A DNA stretch of 64,000 nt from Curtobacterium sp. MCPF17_002 (GTDB lineage Bacteria > Actinomycetota > Actinomycetes > Actinomycetales > Microbacteriaceae), in the NCBI RefSeq assembly GCF_003234115.2, contig NZ_CP126251.1, positions 3,410,001 through 3,474,000 of the forward strand, given 5' to 3'. Position 1 is the first letter of the stretch. Every line of letters starts with the position of its first letter. The translations under genes and the position numbers were made by a program. This document shows, in pieces, positions 10,664 through 17,697 of this stretch. Below the pieces are notes generated by a model. It worked only from the letters and a program-made list of their open reading frames with translations. It was not told where the DNA came from and made no database searches.

Positions 10664-11878
10664 TCACCTGCTGACGGCTGCGTCCTCGCGCTCGCGCGGC
10701 CGGCTGGGGAGCCATGCTGCTGCAGCCGTCCCGAGCAGCGCGACGACCGCGAACGCCGCGAACCCGAACGGCAGCGCGATCGCGCTCCCGACGCCGCCGA
10801 CGACGAGCGGCCCGATGGCGTCGCCGGTCTCGCGGCCGAGCTCCGCCGAGCCCATCGTCCGTCCCAGACGGTCCGGCGGCGTCGTGCCGGCGAGGTGCGC
10901 GAACGCGACCGGTGTCAGGGTCGCGACACCGGCGCCGGCGAGCAGTGCCGCGACGAACAGCGCGGGGACCGACGGGACGACCGCGAGCAGCGCGAAGGCC
11001 ACCGCGACCGCGAGGGTGCCCACGATGCCGGCCGTCCCGGCTCCGAGACGCCCGGCGTCGTGCAGCCGGCCGGCGACCGGCTGCACGAGCGAGGACGTCA
11101 CCGCGAGGACCGCGACGGCGATCGTGGACACCAGCAGCGGGATGCCGACGTCGTTGCCGAGCGCCGGCAGCATGCCGGTGAGCGCACCGATCGCGGCGCT
11201 GCCGACGGCGAGCACGACCACGGGGACGAGGAACTGCCGGTCGGTCGCGGCACGGAGCATGACGGCGACGGTCGCCCGCTGTCGGGGCAGCGGGACGATC
11301 GGGTCGACCCGGACCAGGACGGCCGCTGCCGTGACGAGGGCCATCACGACCAGGACCGCGAAGAGCCACTGCGTCCCGCCGACGTGCACGACGAGGGCCC
11401 CGATCACCGGGCCGCCGGCGTAGCCGAGTCCCTTCCACGATCCGTAGCGGCCGAAGTACCTGCCGCGACGTCCGGCCGGGACGAGCCGGGCGACCGCGGC
11501 GGAGGACGCCGGCGAGAACGCCGAGGCGCCGGCACCCTGGAGGAGTCTCGCCAGCCCGAGCCAGTACGGCCCGGTCCCGAACACACCGATGAGGGAGGCC
11601 GCCGCGAACACGACCAGCCCGCCGATGATCACCGGGCGCGGGCCGATGCGGTCGGACAGTGCGCCGAAGACCGGCTTGAGGATGAGTTCGGCGACGTCGT
11701 ACAGCGCCAGGAACACCCCGAGCCACGCCAGGGTCAGCCCGAGCTCGAGGTGTTCGCCGCCCACGGCCGCCGCGATGCCGTTCGCACCGAACGCCGTGAC
11801 GAAGCCCGCGGCGTACAGCGGGCCGAGCCGGGGCGTGCCCGTCGGCGGGTGGGCGGGGGCGGGTCGCTGCGTTCGCAC
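10664..11878 (-). CDS. MFS transporter
   Basis: 404 aa, about twelve membrane helices. The MFS loop 2-3 signature appears as GALSDRIGPRPVIIGG (about 72-87). It belongs to the drug/sugar-exporter-like part of the superfamily; substrate unknown. GTG start at 11878 with AAGGTT just upstream and no clear Shine-Dalgarno. The HNH gene ends 89 bp upstream on the same strand, separated by tandem repeats. Confidence 0.85.
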   Translation of the reverse strand: MRTQRPAPAHPPTGTPRLGPLYAAGFVTAFGANGIAAAVGGEHLELGLTLAWLGVFLALYDVAELILKPVFGALSDRIGPRPVIIGGLVVFAAASLIGVFGTGPYWLGLARLLQGAGASAFSPASSAAVARLVPAGRRGRYFGRYGSWKGLGYAGGPVIGALVVHVGGTQWLFAVLVVMALVTAAAVLVRVDPIVPLPRQRATVAVMLRAATDRQFLVPVVVLAVGSAAIGALTGMLPALGNDVGIPLLVSTIAVAVLAVTSSLVQPVAGRLHDAGRLGAGTAGIVGTLAVAVAFALLAVVPSVPALFVAALLAGAGVATLTPVAFAHLAGTTPPDRLGRTMGSAELGRETGDAIGPLVVGGVGSAIALPFGFAAFAVVALLGTAAAAWLPSRPREREDAAVSR

Positions 11879-11920
11879 CCGTCAACCTTGGCGGACGTTC
11901 AGGCTGAGGGCCAGCCTGCT

Positions 11921-11968
11921 GCCCGGTCCGCTGCCCGGCCTGACGCCCGGTCCGGCGCCCGGTCCTGC
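11921..11968. repeat. 12-bp tandem repeat, four copies
   Basis: Units at 11921, 11933, 11945 and 11957 all begin GCCCGG. The last unit touches the stop codon of the HNH gene. Confidence 0.75.
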
Positions 11969-12462
11969 TACGCGGCCACGAGGTACTCGTCCCACTCCGA
12001 CTGCGGACGCTCGATCCCGCGCACGACCCAGGACGCTCCGTGCGGGGCCTTGGGACGGAAGCGGAGCCGCCACCCCATCTCCTGCGGGGTGCGGTCGCCC
12101 TTCGTGTTGTTGCACGCGAGGCAGCAGGCGACGAGGTTCTCCCACGAGTCCTCGCCGCCGCGCGAGCGGGGCTGCACGTGGTCGATCGTGGTCGCGTGCC
12201 GGTCGCAGTACGCGCACCGGTTGGCGTCCCGGCGCAGGACCCCGCGCCGGGAGACCGGCACGAGCCTGGACTGCGGGATCCGCACGTACCGGGTGAGGAT
12301 GATGACGGATGGACGGTCGTAGGTCGACGTCGAGCCCGTGACCGGGTGCTCGAGGTCGGCGGCGACGATGGCGGCCTTCTGGTTCATGACGAGCACGAGG
12401 GCCCGACGGAACGAGATCACCGCGAGGGGCTCGTAACCGGCGTTGAGGACGAGAGTGCGCAT
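11968..12462 (-). CDS. HNH endonuclease family protein
   Basis: 164 aa. A zinc-knuckle HNH module: CAYC (83-86), IDHVQPRSRGG (93-103) with catalytic-type His95, Asn109, and CLAC (114-117). Its N-terminus MRTLVLNAGYEPLAVI is typical of a small HNH protein widespread in Actinobacteria, whose role is not established. ATG at 12462 with a weak GGAA upstream. A 31-codon gene and hairpin lie just upstream on the same strand. The conserved residues suggest an active nuclease. Confidence 0.85.
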   Translation of the reverse strand: MRTLVLNAGYEPLAVISFRRALVLVMNQKAAIVAADLEHPVTGSTSTYDRPSVIILTRYVRIPQSRLVPVSRRGVLRRDANRCAYCDRHATTIDHVQPRSRGGEDSWENLVACCLACNNTKGDRTPQEMGWRLRFRPKAPHGASWVVRGIERPQSEWDEYLVAA

Positions 12463-12569
12463 GGGTTCCCTTCCGACGTGCCTGGACGGCTTCCAGGCGG
12501 TGCGGGTGCGTCGGACCGGGGCGCCACGCAGGTGACCGTCGCTCGCGCGGACGACCCCGGAACCACGAA

Positions 12570-12595
12570 GAGCACCACCCGGATGGGCGGTGCTC
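12570..12595 (-). terminator. Hairpin after the leader peptide (possible attenuator)
   Basis: GAGCACC (12570-12576) pairs with GGTGCTC (12589-12595), extended inside by CCC/GGG pairs. It starts 3 nt past the leader-peptide stop and 107 nt before the HNH start, where attenuators sit. Confidence 0.6.
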
Positions 12596-12598
12596 TCG

Positions 12599-12694
12599 TC
12601 ATGCAGGGGTGTGCTCGTGCACGCAGGCGGTGGTCGACCATATGTCGACGTGCGCGCGCCGACCCATGGTGCGGGTCGTGCGGAACGCTGACAT
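12599..12694 (-). CDS. 31-aa leader-peptide-like small protein
   Basis: An ATG at 12694 follows an AGGGAG Shine-Dalgarno (12705-12700) at 5-nt spacing. The 31-residue product contains RRAHVDIWSTTAC, resembling the actinobacterial leader-peptide pattern RRxHVDLxRxxSxxC that I recall from upstream of sulfur-assimilation genes. A terminator-like hairpin starts 3 nt past the stop, then the HNH gene. I infer a regulatory peptide, perhaps sensing Cys-tRNA; a real short protein is the alternative. Confidence 0.55.
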   Translation of the reverse strand: MSAFRTTRTMGRRAHVDIWSTTACVHEHTPA

Positions 12695-12748
12695 GAGGTC
12701 TCCCTGTGCAGGCCGGATCGGACCGGTGCAGCGTCAGGTTACGTCAGA

Positions 12749-12782
12749 AACCGGCCCGGCACGAGGGTGTGCGGGCCGGTTC
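12749..12782 (-). terminator. Terminator of the NlpC/P60 gene
   Basis: AAACCGGCCCG and CGGGCCGGTTC arms form a strong stem 42 bp past the NlpC/P60 stop. The minus-strand RNA ends the stem with GGTTTCTG. Confidence 0.7.
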
Positions 12783-12823
12783 CTCCGATGTTCACGGGAT
12801 CGACGCGGGAGCGCCGGCTCTCG

Positions 12824-13807
12824 TCAGATACCGAAGCGGACGATGTGGTAGTCGCTGGTCCAGATCGGGCGGATCGACACGGAGCCACCGGGCTTCGGGG
12901 CGTCCATGATCATGCCGTTGCCCATGTAGAAGCCGTCGTGCGCCTCGTTGTTGAAGATGACGACGTCACCCGGCTGCGCCTCGGACTCGGGGATCGTGGT
13001 GCCGGCCTGGTCCTGCAGCGGCACCGAGTGCGCGAGGTTGATGCCGTACTGGGCGTAGACGAACATGACGTAGCCCGAGCAGTCGAAGCCGGACGGGTCG
13101 GCGCCGCCGAAGACGTACGGGGTGCCGATGTACTGCTTCGCGGTGGCGACCACGGCCGGCAGCGAGAACGGGGTGTTCGCGGCGGTCGAGGACGCGACGT
13201 AGTCGGACGCGGTCGGGCCGGTGTAGGCGGCGTACTGCGACGCGGTCTGCGCGCGGGCGGCCTGCGTGGCGGCGGACTGCGCTGCCGCCTGCTTCGCGGC
13301 CTCGGCGGCTGCCTTCTGCGCCTTCTCGGCGTTCAGCGTGGCGGTCGAGGTGGCGCCGTAGCCGTCGCGGCTCGTGCCGGCGAGGGCGACCGCGTCGGAC
13401 ACGGAGAAGTTCTGCGCCTCGGTGGTGCGGATCGCGCGCTGCGCGTTGGCGGCGTCGGTGCCCGTGGACTGCTGCGTGGCGGCGAAGGCCGGGGCGACTG
13501 CGACGGTGCCGAACATGCCGGCGGCGACGGTCAGGACGACGGGCGCGAGGAAGCGACGCTTGCGAGCCGACGAGCTCGCCTTGGCGGTGGCTGCGGTGCG
13601 AGCGGCCTGCGCAGCACGGCGGCCGCCGGGGAGCGGGGCGTCGCGCACGGGGGTCACACGAGCGGGACGGGCGTCACGCGTGGTGCGCGCGGCCTCGGTC
13701 TCGCTCTGTCGAGCGGCCCGGCGTGAGAGCGGGGCATCGGTGGCGTTCGCGGTGTTCGTCGGGTTCACGGGCGTCTGGGCGTCCGCGGCGGAACCGGTCT
13801 GCGTCAA
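12824..13807 (-). CDS. NlpC/P60 peptidoglycan hydrolase (C40 family)
   Basis: 327 aa. A long basic cytoplasmic N-terminus (1-85) precedes a membrane or signal segment (about 86-109) with an AFA-A cleavage-type end, then an Ala/Gln-rich linker (about 155-190) and the NlpC/P60 domain with Cys243 in FDCSGYV and His290 in HDGFYMG. The family cuts cell-wall stem peptides outside the cell. No ATG is available; TTG at 13807 with GGAGA about 9 nt upstream is the best start. The promoter gives a leader of about 150 nt. Confidence 0.85.
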   Translation of the reverse strand: MTQTGSAADAQTPVNPTNTANATDAPLSRRAARQSETEAARTTRDARPARVTPVRDAPLPGGRRAAQAARTAATAKASSSARKRRFLAPVVLTVAAGMFGTVAVAPAFAATQQSTGTDAANAQRAIRTTEAQNFSVSDAVALAGTSRDGYGATSTATLNAEKAQKAAAEAAKQAAAQSAATQAARAQTASQYAAYTGPTASDYVASSTAANTPFSLPAVVATAKQYIGTPYVFGGADPSGFDCSGYVMFVYAQYGINLAHSVPLQDQAGTTIPESEAQPGDVVIFNNEAHDGFYMGNGMIMDAPKPGGSVSIRPIWTSDYHIVRFGI

Positions 13808-13958
13808 AAGGGGTGTCTCCGGCGTCTCGTCACCACGTTCCGCGGGGGTGACCGCGGTCCGTGCAACCCCATCCGTTCGTCATCGTTTCCGATCGAGACA
13901 GGAGACGGGTTCGAGACGTCCTGTCACGGGTCCTGGGCCTCGTGGGTGGCCGGCGGAC
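13808..13958 (-). other. About 150-nt structured leader of the NlpC/P60 gene
   Basis: Between the predicted start near 13958 and the TTG codon lie several possible stems, including GTCACC...GGTGAC close to the ribosome-binding site. In many Actinobacteria a c-di-AMP (ydaO) riboswitch precedes such genes, but I do not find the conserved AGCUAACC core, so no riboswitch is claimed. Confidence 0.4.
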
Positions 13959-13964
13959 TCGTCG

Positions 13965-13993
13965 AGTGTACGTGCGGACCGTTACCTTGTCGA
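13965..13993 (-). promoter_or_regulatory. Promoter of the NlpC/P60 gene
   Basis: -35 TCGACA (13993-13988, five of six matches) and -10 TACACT (13970-13965) with an ideal 17-bp spacer. Upstream CTGTTACAAA resembles half of an MtrA-type GTTAC site; that link is speculative. Confidence 0.65.
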
Positions 13994-14092
13994 GATGAAA
14001 ACGCCCGTTTGTAACAGTTCGGTTAAGAACCCCTGATCAGGCCGCAGAAAAACGCCCCGCCCCAGTTGCCGGGCCACGGCACGTCCGACGGG

Positions 14093-14788
14093 TCAGGGAC
14101 GCTCGATGTAGACGTGCTGCGCGACCTCGCTGGGCAGCTCGATGCCCGACTCCTCGCCGTCGACGCGGACCGCGACGTACGCGCCGGCACGCTGGACGCT
14201 CGCGAGACGTCCGGGCATCACGCCCGCCGATCGCAGCTGGTGGAGGAGTTCCGGTTCGAACTGCACGGGCTCGCCCAGACGGCGGATGACACCGGTGGCG
14301 ACGGCGTCCGTGCCCTCGGTCGCGGCGACGATGTTCTGCACACCGTCGAGGAACCCGGCAGCGGCAGGACCGCCGATCTCGGCGAGCCCGGGGATCGGGT
14401 TGCCGTACGGGGATTCGGTCGGGTTGCCGAGCATCTCGAGCAGCCGGACCTCGACCTGCTCGCTCATGACGTGCTCCCAGCGGCAGGCCTCGTCGTGGAC
14501 GAACGCCCAGTCCAGCCCGATGACGTCGGACAGCAGGCGCTCCGCGAGGCGGTGCTTGCGCATCACGTGGGTCGCACGGGAGCGGCCCTCACCGGTGAGT
14601 TCGAGGTGACGGTCGCCCGAGACGACGACGAGCCCGTCGCGCTCCATGCGAGCGATGGTCTGCGAGACCGTGGGACCCGAGTGGCCGAGGCGCTCCGAGA
14701 TGCGAGCGCGCAGCGGAACGATCGCCTCCTCCTCGAGATCGAGGATGGTGCGGAGGTACATCTCCGTTGTGTCGACGAGATCGGTCAC
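14093..14788 (-). CDS. DtxR/IdeR-family metal-dependent regulator
   Basis: 231 aa, full length for DtxR. The N-terminal winged helix (LVDTTEMYLRTI; ISERLGHSGPTVSQTIARME) is followed by the metal-binding dimerisation domain (LAERLLSDVIGLDWAFVHDE; CRWEHVMSEQVE, about 100-125) and an SH3-like C-terminus. Such proteins repress iron or manganese uptake genes when metal is bound. I chose the GTG at 14788, preceded by GAGAGG at proper spacing; longer frames upstream lack support. It is divergent from serC. No metal genes are near. Confidence 0.88.
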   Translation of the reverse strand: MTDLVDTTEMYLRTILDLEEEAIVPLRARISERLGHSGPTVSQTIARMERDGLVVVSGDRHLELTGEGRSRATHVMRKHRLAERLLSDVIGLDWAFVHDEACRWEHVMSEQVEVRLLEMLGNPTESPYGNPIPGLAEIGGPAAAGFLDGVQNIVAATEGTDAVATGVIRRLGEPVQFEPELLHQLRSAGVMPGRLASVQRAGAYVAVRVDGEESGIELPSEVAQHVYIERP

Positions 14789-14985
14789 GGTCCGCCTCTC
14801 AGCTCTGGGCCCAGCGCGCCCCACCCTACTTGTTCGAGGGGACACGGAACGACCAACACTTGCGTGGTGCAAGAAAGTCCCGTCCCGGACGGGTCGCGGG
14901 CGGACTGGAGGCGCGGTGCACGCCCGCCCCGTCCGGCCGGGCTGGTGGCACGGGCTGCGGTCACGAGCGTTGGGATACCGCTCGT

Positions 14986-14991
14986 TAGGAT
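14986..14991 (+). promoter_or_regulatory. -10 element for leaderless serC
   Basis: TAGGAT ends 6 nt before the ATG at 14998 with no Shine-Dalgarno between, so transcription should start at the AUG. Confidence 0.6.
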
Positions 14992-14997
14992 CGGTGC

Positions 14998-16113
14998 ATG
15001 GCAGACATCGTCATCCCCGCCGAACTCCTCCCGACCGACGGCCGATTCGGCTGCGGCCCGTCCAAGATCCGTGGCGCGCAGCTCGAGTCCCTCGTCACCC
15101 GCGGGGCGACGATCCTCGGGACCTCCCACCGTCAGAAGCCCGTGAAGGACCTGGTCGGCAGCGTCCGGCAGGGCCTCGCCGACCTGTTCGACGTCCCCGA
15201 GGGCTACGAGGTCGTCCTCGGCAACGGCGGTTCGACCGCGTTCTGGGACGCCGCCGCGTTCGGCCTCATCGAGCGCCGCGCCGAGAACCTGTCCTTCGGC
15301 GAGTTCGGCTCCAAGTTCGCGAAGGCCGCCGGAGCTCCGTGGCTCGAGGCACCGCACGTCCTCGAGGCACCGGGTGGCTCCCTCACGTCGCTCGAGCCGG
15401 TGGAGGGTGTGGACGTCTACGCCTACCCGCACAACGAGACCTCGACGGGTGTCATGGCCCCCGTCGTCCGCGCCGCGGGTGACGACGGCGCGCTCACCGT
15501 GGTCGACGCCACCAGCGCCGCGGGCGGTGCGGCGTTCGACGTCAGCGCGACGGACGTCTACTACTTCGCCCCGCAGAAGAACTTCGCGTCGGACGGCGGC
15601 CTCTGGCTCGCACTGTTCTCCCCCGCAGCGCTCGAGCGCGTCGAGCGCATCGCCGCGAGCGGGCGGTACATCCCGGAGTTCCTGTCGCTCAAGAACGCCG
15701 TCGACAACTCGCGCCTGAACCAGACGCTGAACACGCCGGCGCTCGCGACCCTCATCATGCTCGACGACCAGGTGCAGTGGATCAACCAGTCCGGCGGCAT
15801 CGCCTGGGCCGACACCCGCACGAAGACGTCCTCGTCGACGCTCTACGACTGGGCCGAGTCGGTCGACTACGCGACGCCGTTCGTCAGCGTGCCGGAGCAC
15901 CGGTCGCAGGTCGTCGCCACGATCGACCTGGACGACTCGATCGACGCGAAGGCGGTCGCCGCGACCCTGCGCCAGAACGGCATCGTCGACACGGAGCCGT
16001 ACCGGAAGCTCGGTCGCAACCAGCTCCGCATCGCGACCTTCACGGCGATCGACCCGGACGACGTCGCCAAGCTCGTGCGGGCGATCGACTTCACGGTGAA
16101 CGCCCTGCGCTGA
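14998..16113 (+). CDS. serC: Phosphoserine aminotransferase
   Basis: Transfers an amino group from glutamate to 3-phosphohydroxypyruvate in serine synthesis; PLP-dependent. 371 aa, the actinobacterial SerC type. The N-terminus FGCGPSKIR (17-25), glycine loop GNGGSTAFWD (75-84) and PLP lysine Lys194 in APQKNFASDGG are visible. The ATG is 6 nt after TAGGAT, so the mRNA is probably leaderless. It is divergent from the DtxR-type gene and converges on DUF3027. No other serine genes are adjacent. Confidence 0.95.
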   Translation: MADIVIPAELLPTDGRFGCGPSKIRGAQLESLVTRGATILGTSHRQKPVKDLVGSVRQGLADLFDVPEGYEVVLGNGGSTAFWDAAAFGLIERRAENLSFGEFGSKFAKAAGAPWLEAPHVLEAPGGSLTSLEPVEGVDVYAYPHNETSTGVMAPVVRAAGDDGALTVVDATSAAGGAAFDVSATDVYYFAPQKNFASDGGLWLALFSPAALERVERIAASGRYIPEFLSLKNAVDNSRLNQTLNTPALATLIMLDDQVQWINQSGGIAWADTRTKTSSSTLYDWAESVDYATPFVSVPEHRSQVVATIDLDDSIDAKAVAATLRQNGIVDTEPYRKLGRNQLRIATFTAIDPDDVAKLVRAIDFTVNALR

Positions 16114-16168
16114 CCCCGCGTCGCGGTCGGTCCCACCCGATTGCAGAACGCAACGGGGGCGCCGGGCG

Positions 16169-16936
16169 TCAGGAGTGGTGACGGTCCGGATCGGTCTCGC
16201 CGGCGTCGAGCTGGTCGGCCTCGAGGTCCTCGTCCGGATCGACCGGACGGACGCGGCGGGTGCGGCGGCGAGCGCCCCGGAACGGCTGCGGGGCGTCGTC
16301 CTCGTCGTCGTCGTCTTCTTCGGTGTCGTCGGTGACGGTGTCGGTGTCGGTGTCGAGCTCGTCGACGTCCACGCCGTCGATGTCGTCGTCGTCCGACTCG
16401 TCGAGGTCGTCCTCGTCGGTGTCGAAGTCGTCGTCCGAGTCGTCGTCGTCTTCGTCCTCGTCGGACGCGTCGTCTTCGTCCTCGTCGGAGTCGTCGTCTT
16501 CGTCGTCTTCGTCGTCGTCTTCGTCGTCGTCTTCGCCGTCGAAGTCGTCGTCGTCCGACTCGTCGTCGGCCTCGTCGTCGTGCGCGTCCTCGGTGTCCTG
16601 CCCGGCCCGGTACTCGGCGAGCCGTTCGGACCACGGCACCCACTCCGGCGCGACCAGCGAGCCGTCGCCCGGCATGAGTTCGACCTCGAGCACGCTCGGC
16701 TCGTCACCCTCGACCTGGGCGATGGAGACGGTCCAGCGCCAGCCCGGGTACCCGGGCATGCGGTTGGCGAACAGGACGGAGACGACGCCGTCGCCCTCGT
16801 CGACCGTGCCGACGGACGCCCCGACCGTCGAGTCCGGGGTCACCTCGAGCAGGGCCGTCCGCGCGAGCGCGGTGAGGTCGGGACCGGGAACCGGTGCGGT
16901 GGGCTCCGTGGTGGAGGAGGGATCGATGTCGGTCAT
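16169..16936 (-). CDS. DUF3027 protein with a very acidic tail
   Basis: 255 aa. Residues 1-110 carry the DUF3027 pattern (YPGWRWTVSIA; LMPGDGSLVAPEWVPWSERL). Residues about 115-215 are almost entirely Asp and Glu, followed by a basic patch RGARRRTRRVR and an acidic end. Its ATG overlaps the stop of the cold-shock gene as TGATG, so the two are translationally coupled, an arrangement common in Actinobacteria. Function unknown; the charged tail suggests binding to a basic partner or nucleic-acid mimicry (inference). The GAC/GAG tract is prone to length change. Confidence 0.85.
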   Translation of the reverse strand: MTDIDPSSTTEPTAPVPGPDLTALARTALLEVTPDSTVGASVGTVDEGDGVVSVLFANRMPGYPGWRWTVSIAQVEGDEPSVLEVELMPGDGSLVAPEWVPWSERLAEYRAGQDTEDAHDDEADDESDDDDFDGEDDDEDDDEDDEDDDSDEDEDDASDEDEDDDDSDDDFDTDEDDLDESDDDDIDGVDVDELDTDTDTVTDDTEEDDDDEDDAPQPFRGARRRTRRVRPVDPDEDLEADQLDAGETDPDRHHS

Positions 16937-17313
16937 CACGCGTCCAACTGGTCAGCGACGTGCCGCAGGATCGCGGCGATACGGGTGCCGTTCTTCGGGT
17001 ACCGACCGTGGCGGAAGTCCCCGCTGATCCGGTCGAGCTCCTTCACGAGGTCCTCGACGATGACGGCCATGTCGTCCGCGGATCGACGGGACATCTTCGC
17101 GAGGGACGGCTGCGGGTCGAGGAGCCGCACGGACAGCGCCTGCGACCCCTTCTTGCCCTGGACCACGCCGTACTCGAGGCGCGATCCGGCCTGCACCGAC
17201 GTGACACCGTCGGGCAGCGAGGACGCGTGCAGGAAGACGGGTTCGCCGTCGTCGCCGGTGATGAACCCGAACCCCTTCTGGTCGTCGTAGAACTTGACCT
17301 TGCCGGTGGGCAT
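16936..17313 (-). CDS. Cold-shock-domain protein with C-terminal extension
   Basis: 125 aa. The cold-shock domain (1-66) has GKVKFYDDQKGFGFI and VFLHASSL, the RNP1/RNP2 region that binds single-stranded nucleic acid. A helical extension (about 75-125) is typical of the larger actinobacterial CspB-like form. GGAG sits 9 nt before the ATG. It forms a coupled operon with DUF3027 and is divergent from a small membrane protein gene. Confidence 0.88.
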   Translation of the reverse strand: MPTGKVKFYDDQKGFGFITGDDGEPVFLHASSLPDGVTSVQAGSRLEYGVVQGKKGSQALSVRLLDPQPSLAKMSRRSADDMAVIVEDLVKELDRISGDFRHGRYPKNGTRIAAILRHVADQLDA

Positions 17314-17369
17314 TCGTCGGTCTCCTCGTGATCGTGGAACGGCCGTGGTGCGTCGGATATCCTGGGTCG

Positions 17370-17669
17370 ATGGCCAACCCGACCCGGTCCACCGGGAACA
17401 CGCAGGAACCTGCGGAACCCCCAGTGACGTTCAATCGTACCGAACGTGCACTCGCCTTCATGGTCGGCGGCATCTTCATCGCCGCGTTCCTCTGCATGGC
17501 GGCCATGATCGTGATGTGGCTGACCGCTCCGAGCGCGCAGGCTTCGATGCCGTGGCCCGTGATCATGGCGATCCCGCTCATCGGCTTCCCGATCGGGATG
17601 GTCCTCGTCTTCACGTTGCTCGGCATCACCTGGACGCGCAGGGCGCGAGCGAACCGGACGGCGCGCTGA
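17370..17669 (+). CDS. Small membrane protein of unknown function
   Basis: 99 aa. A polar N-terminus (1-25), two membrane helices (about 30-53 and 62-88) and a basic tail. The ATG at 17370 is 6 nt after TATCCT (17358-17363), consistent with a leaderless message; the frame is open upstream but without a start signal. It lies 28 bp before the helicase-partner gene on the same strand. Small two-helix proteins here are sometimes annotated as ABC ATPases in relatives; nothing in the sequence supports that. Confidence 0.75.
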   Translation: MANPTRSTGNTQEPAEPPVTFNRTERALAFMVGGIFIAAFLCMAAMIVMWLTAPSAQASMPWPVIMAIPLIGFPIGMVLVFTLLGITWTRRARANRTAR

Positions 17670-17697
17670 GGCCCGCGTCGGACGATCGCGGCGGACG

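Noticed and set aside
13808..13958. c-di-AMP (ydaO) riboswitch
   Set aside because: Expected before NlpC/P60 genes, but the conserved AGCUAACC core is not found by eye; only a covariance search could settle it.
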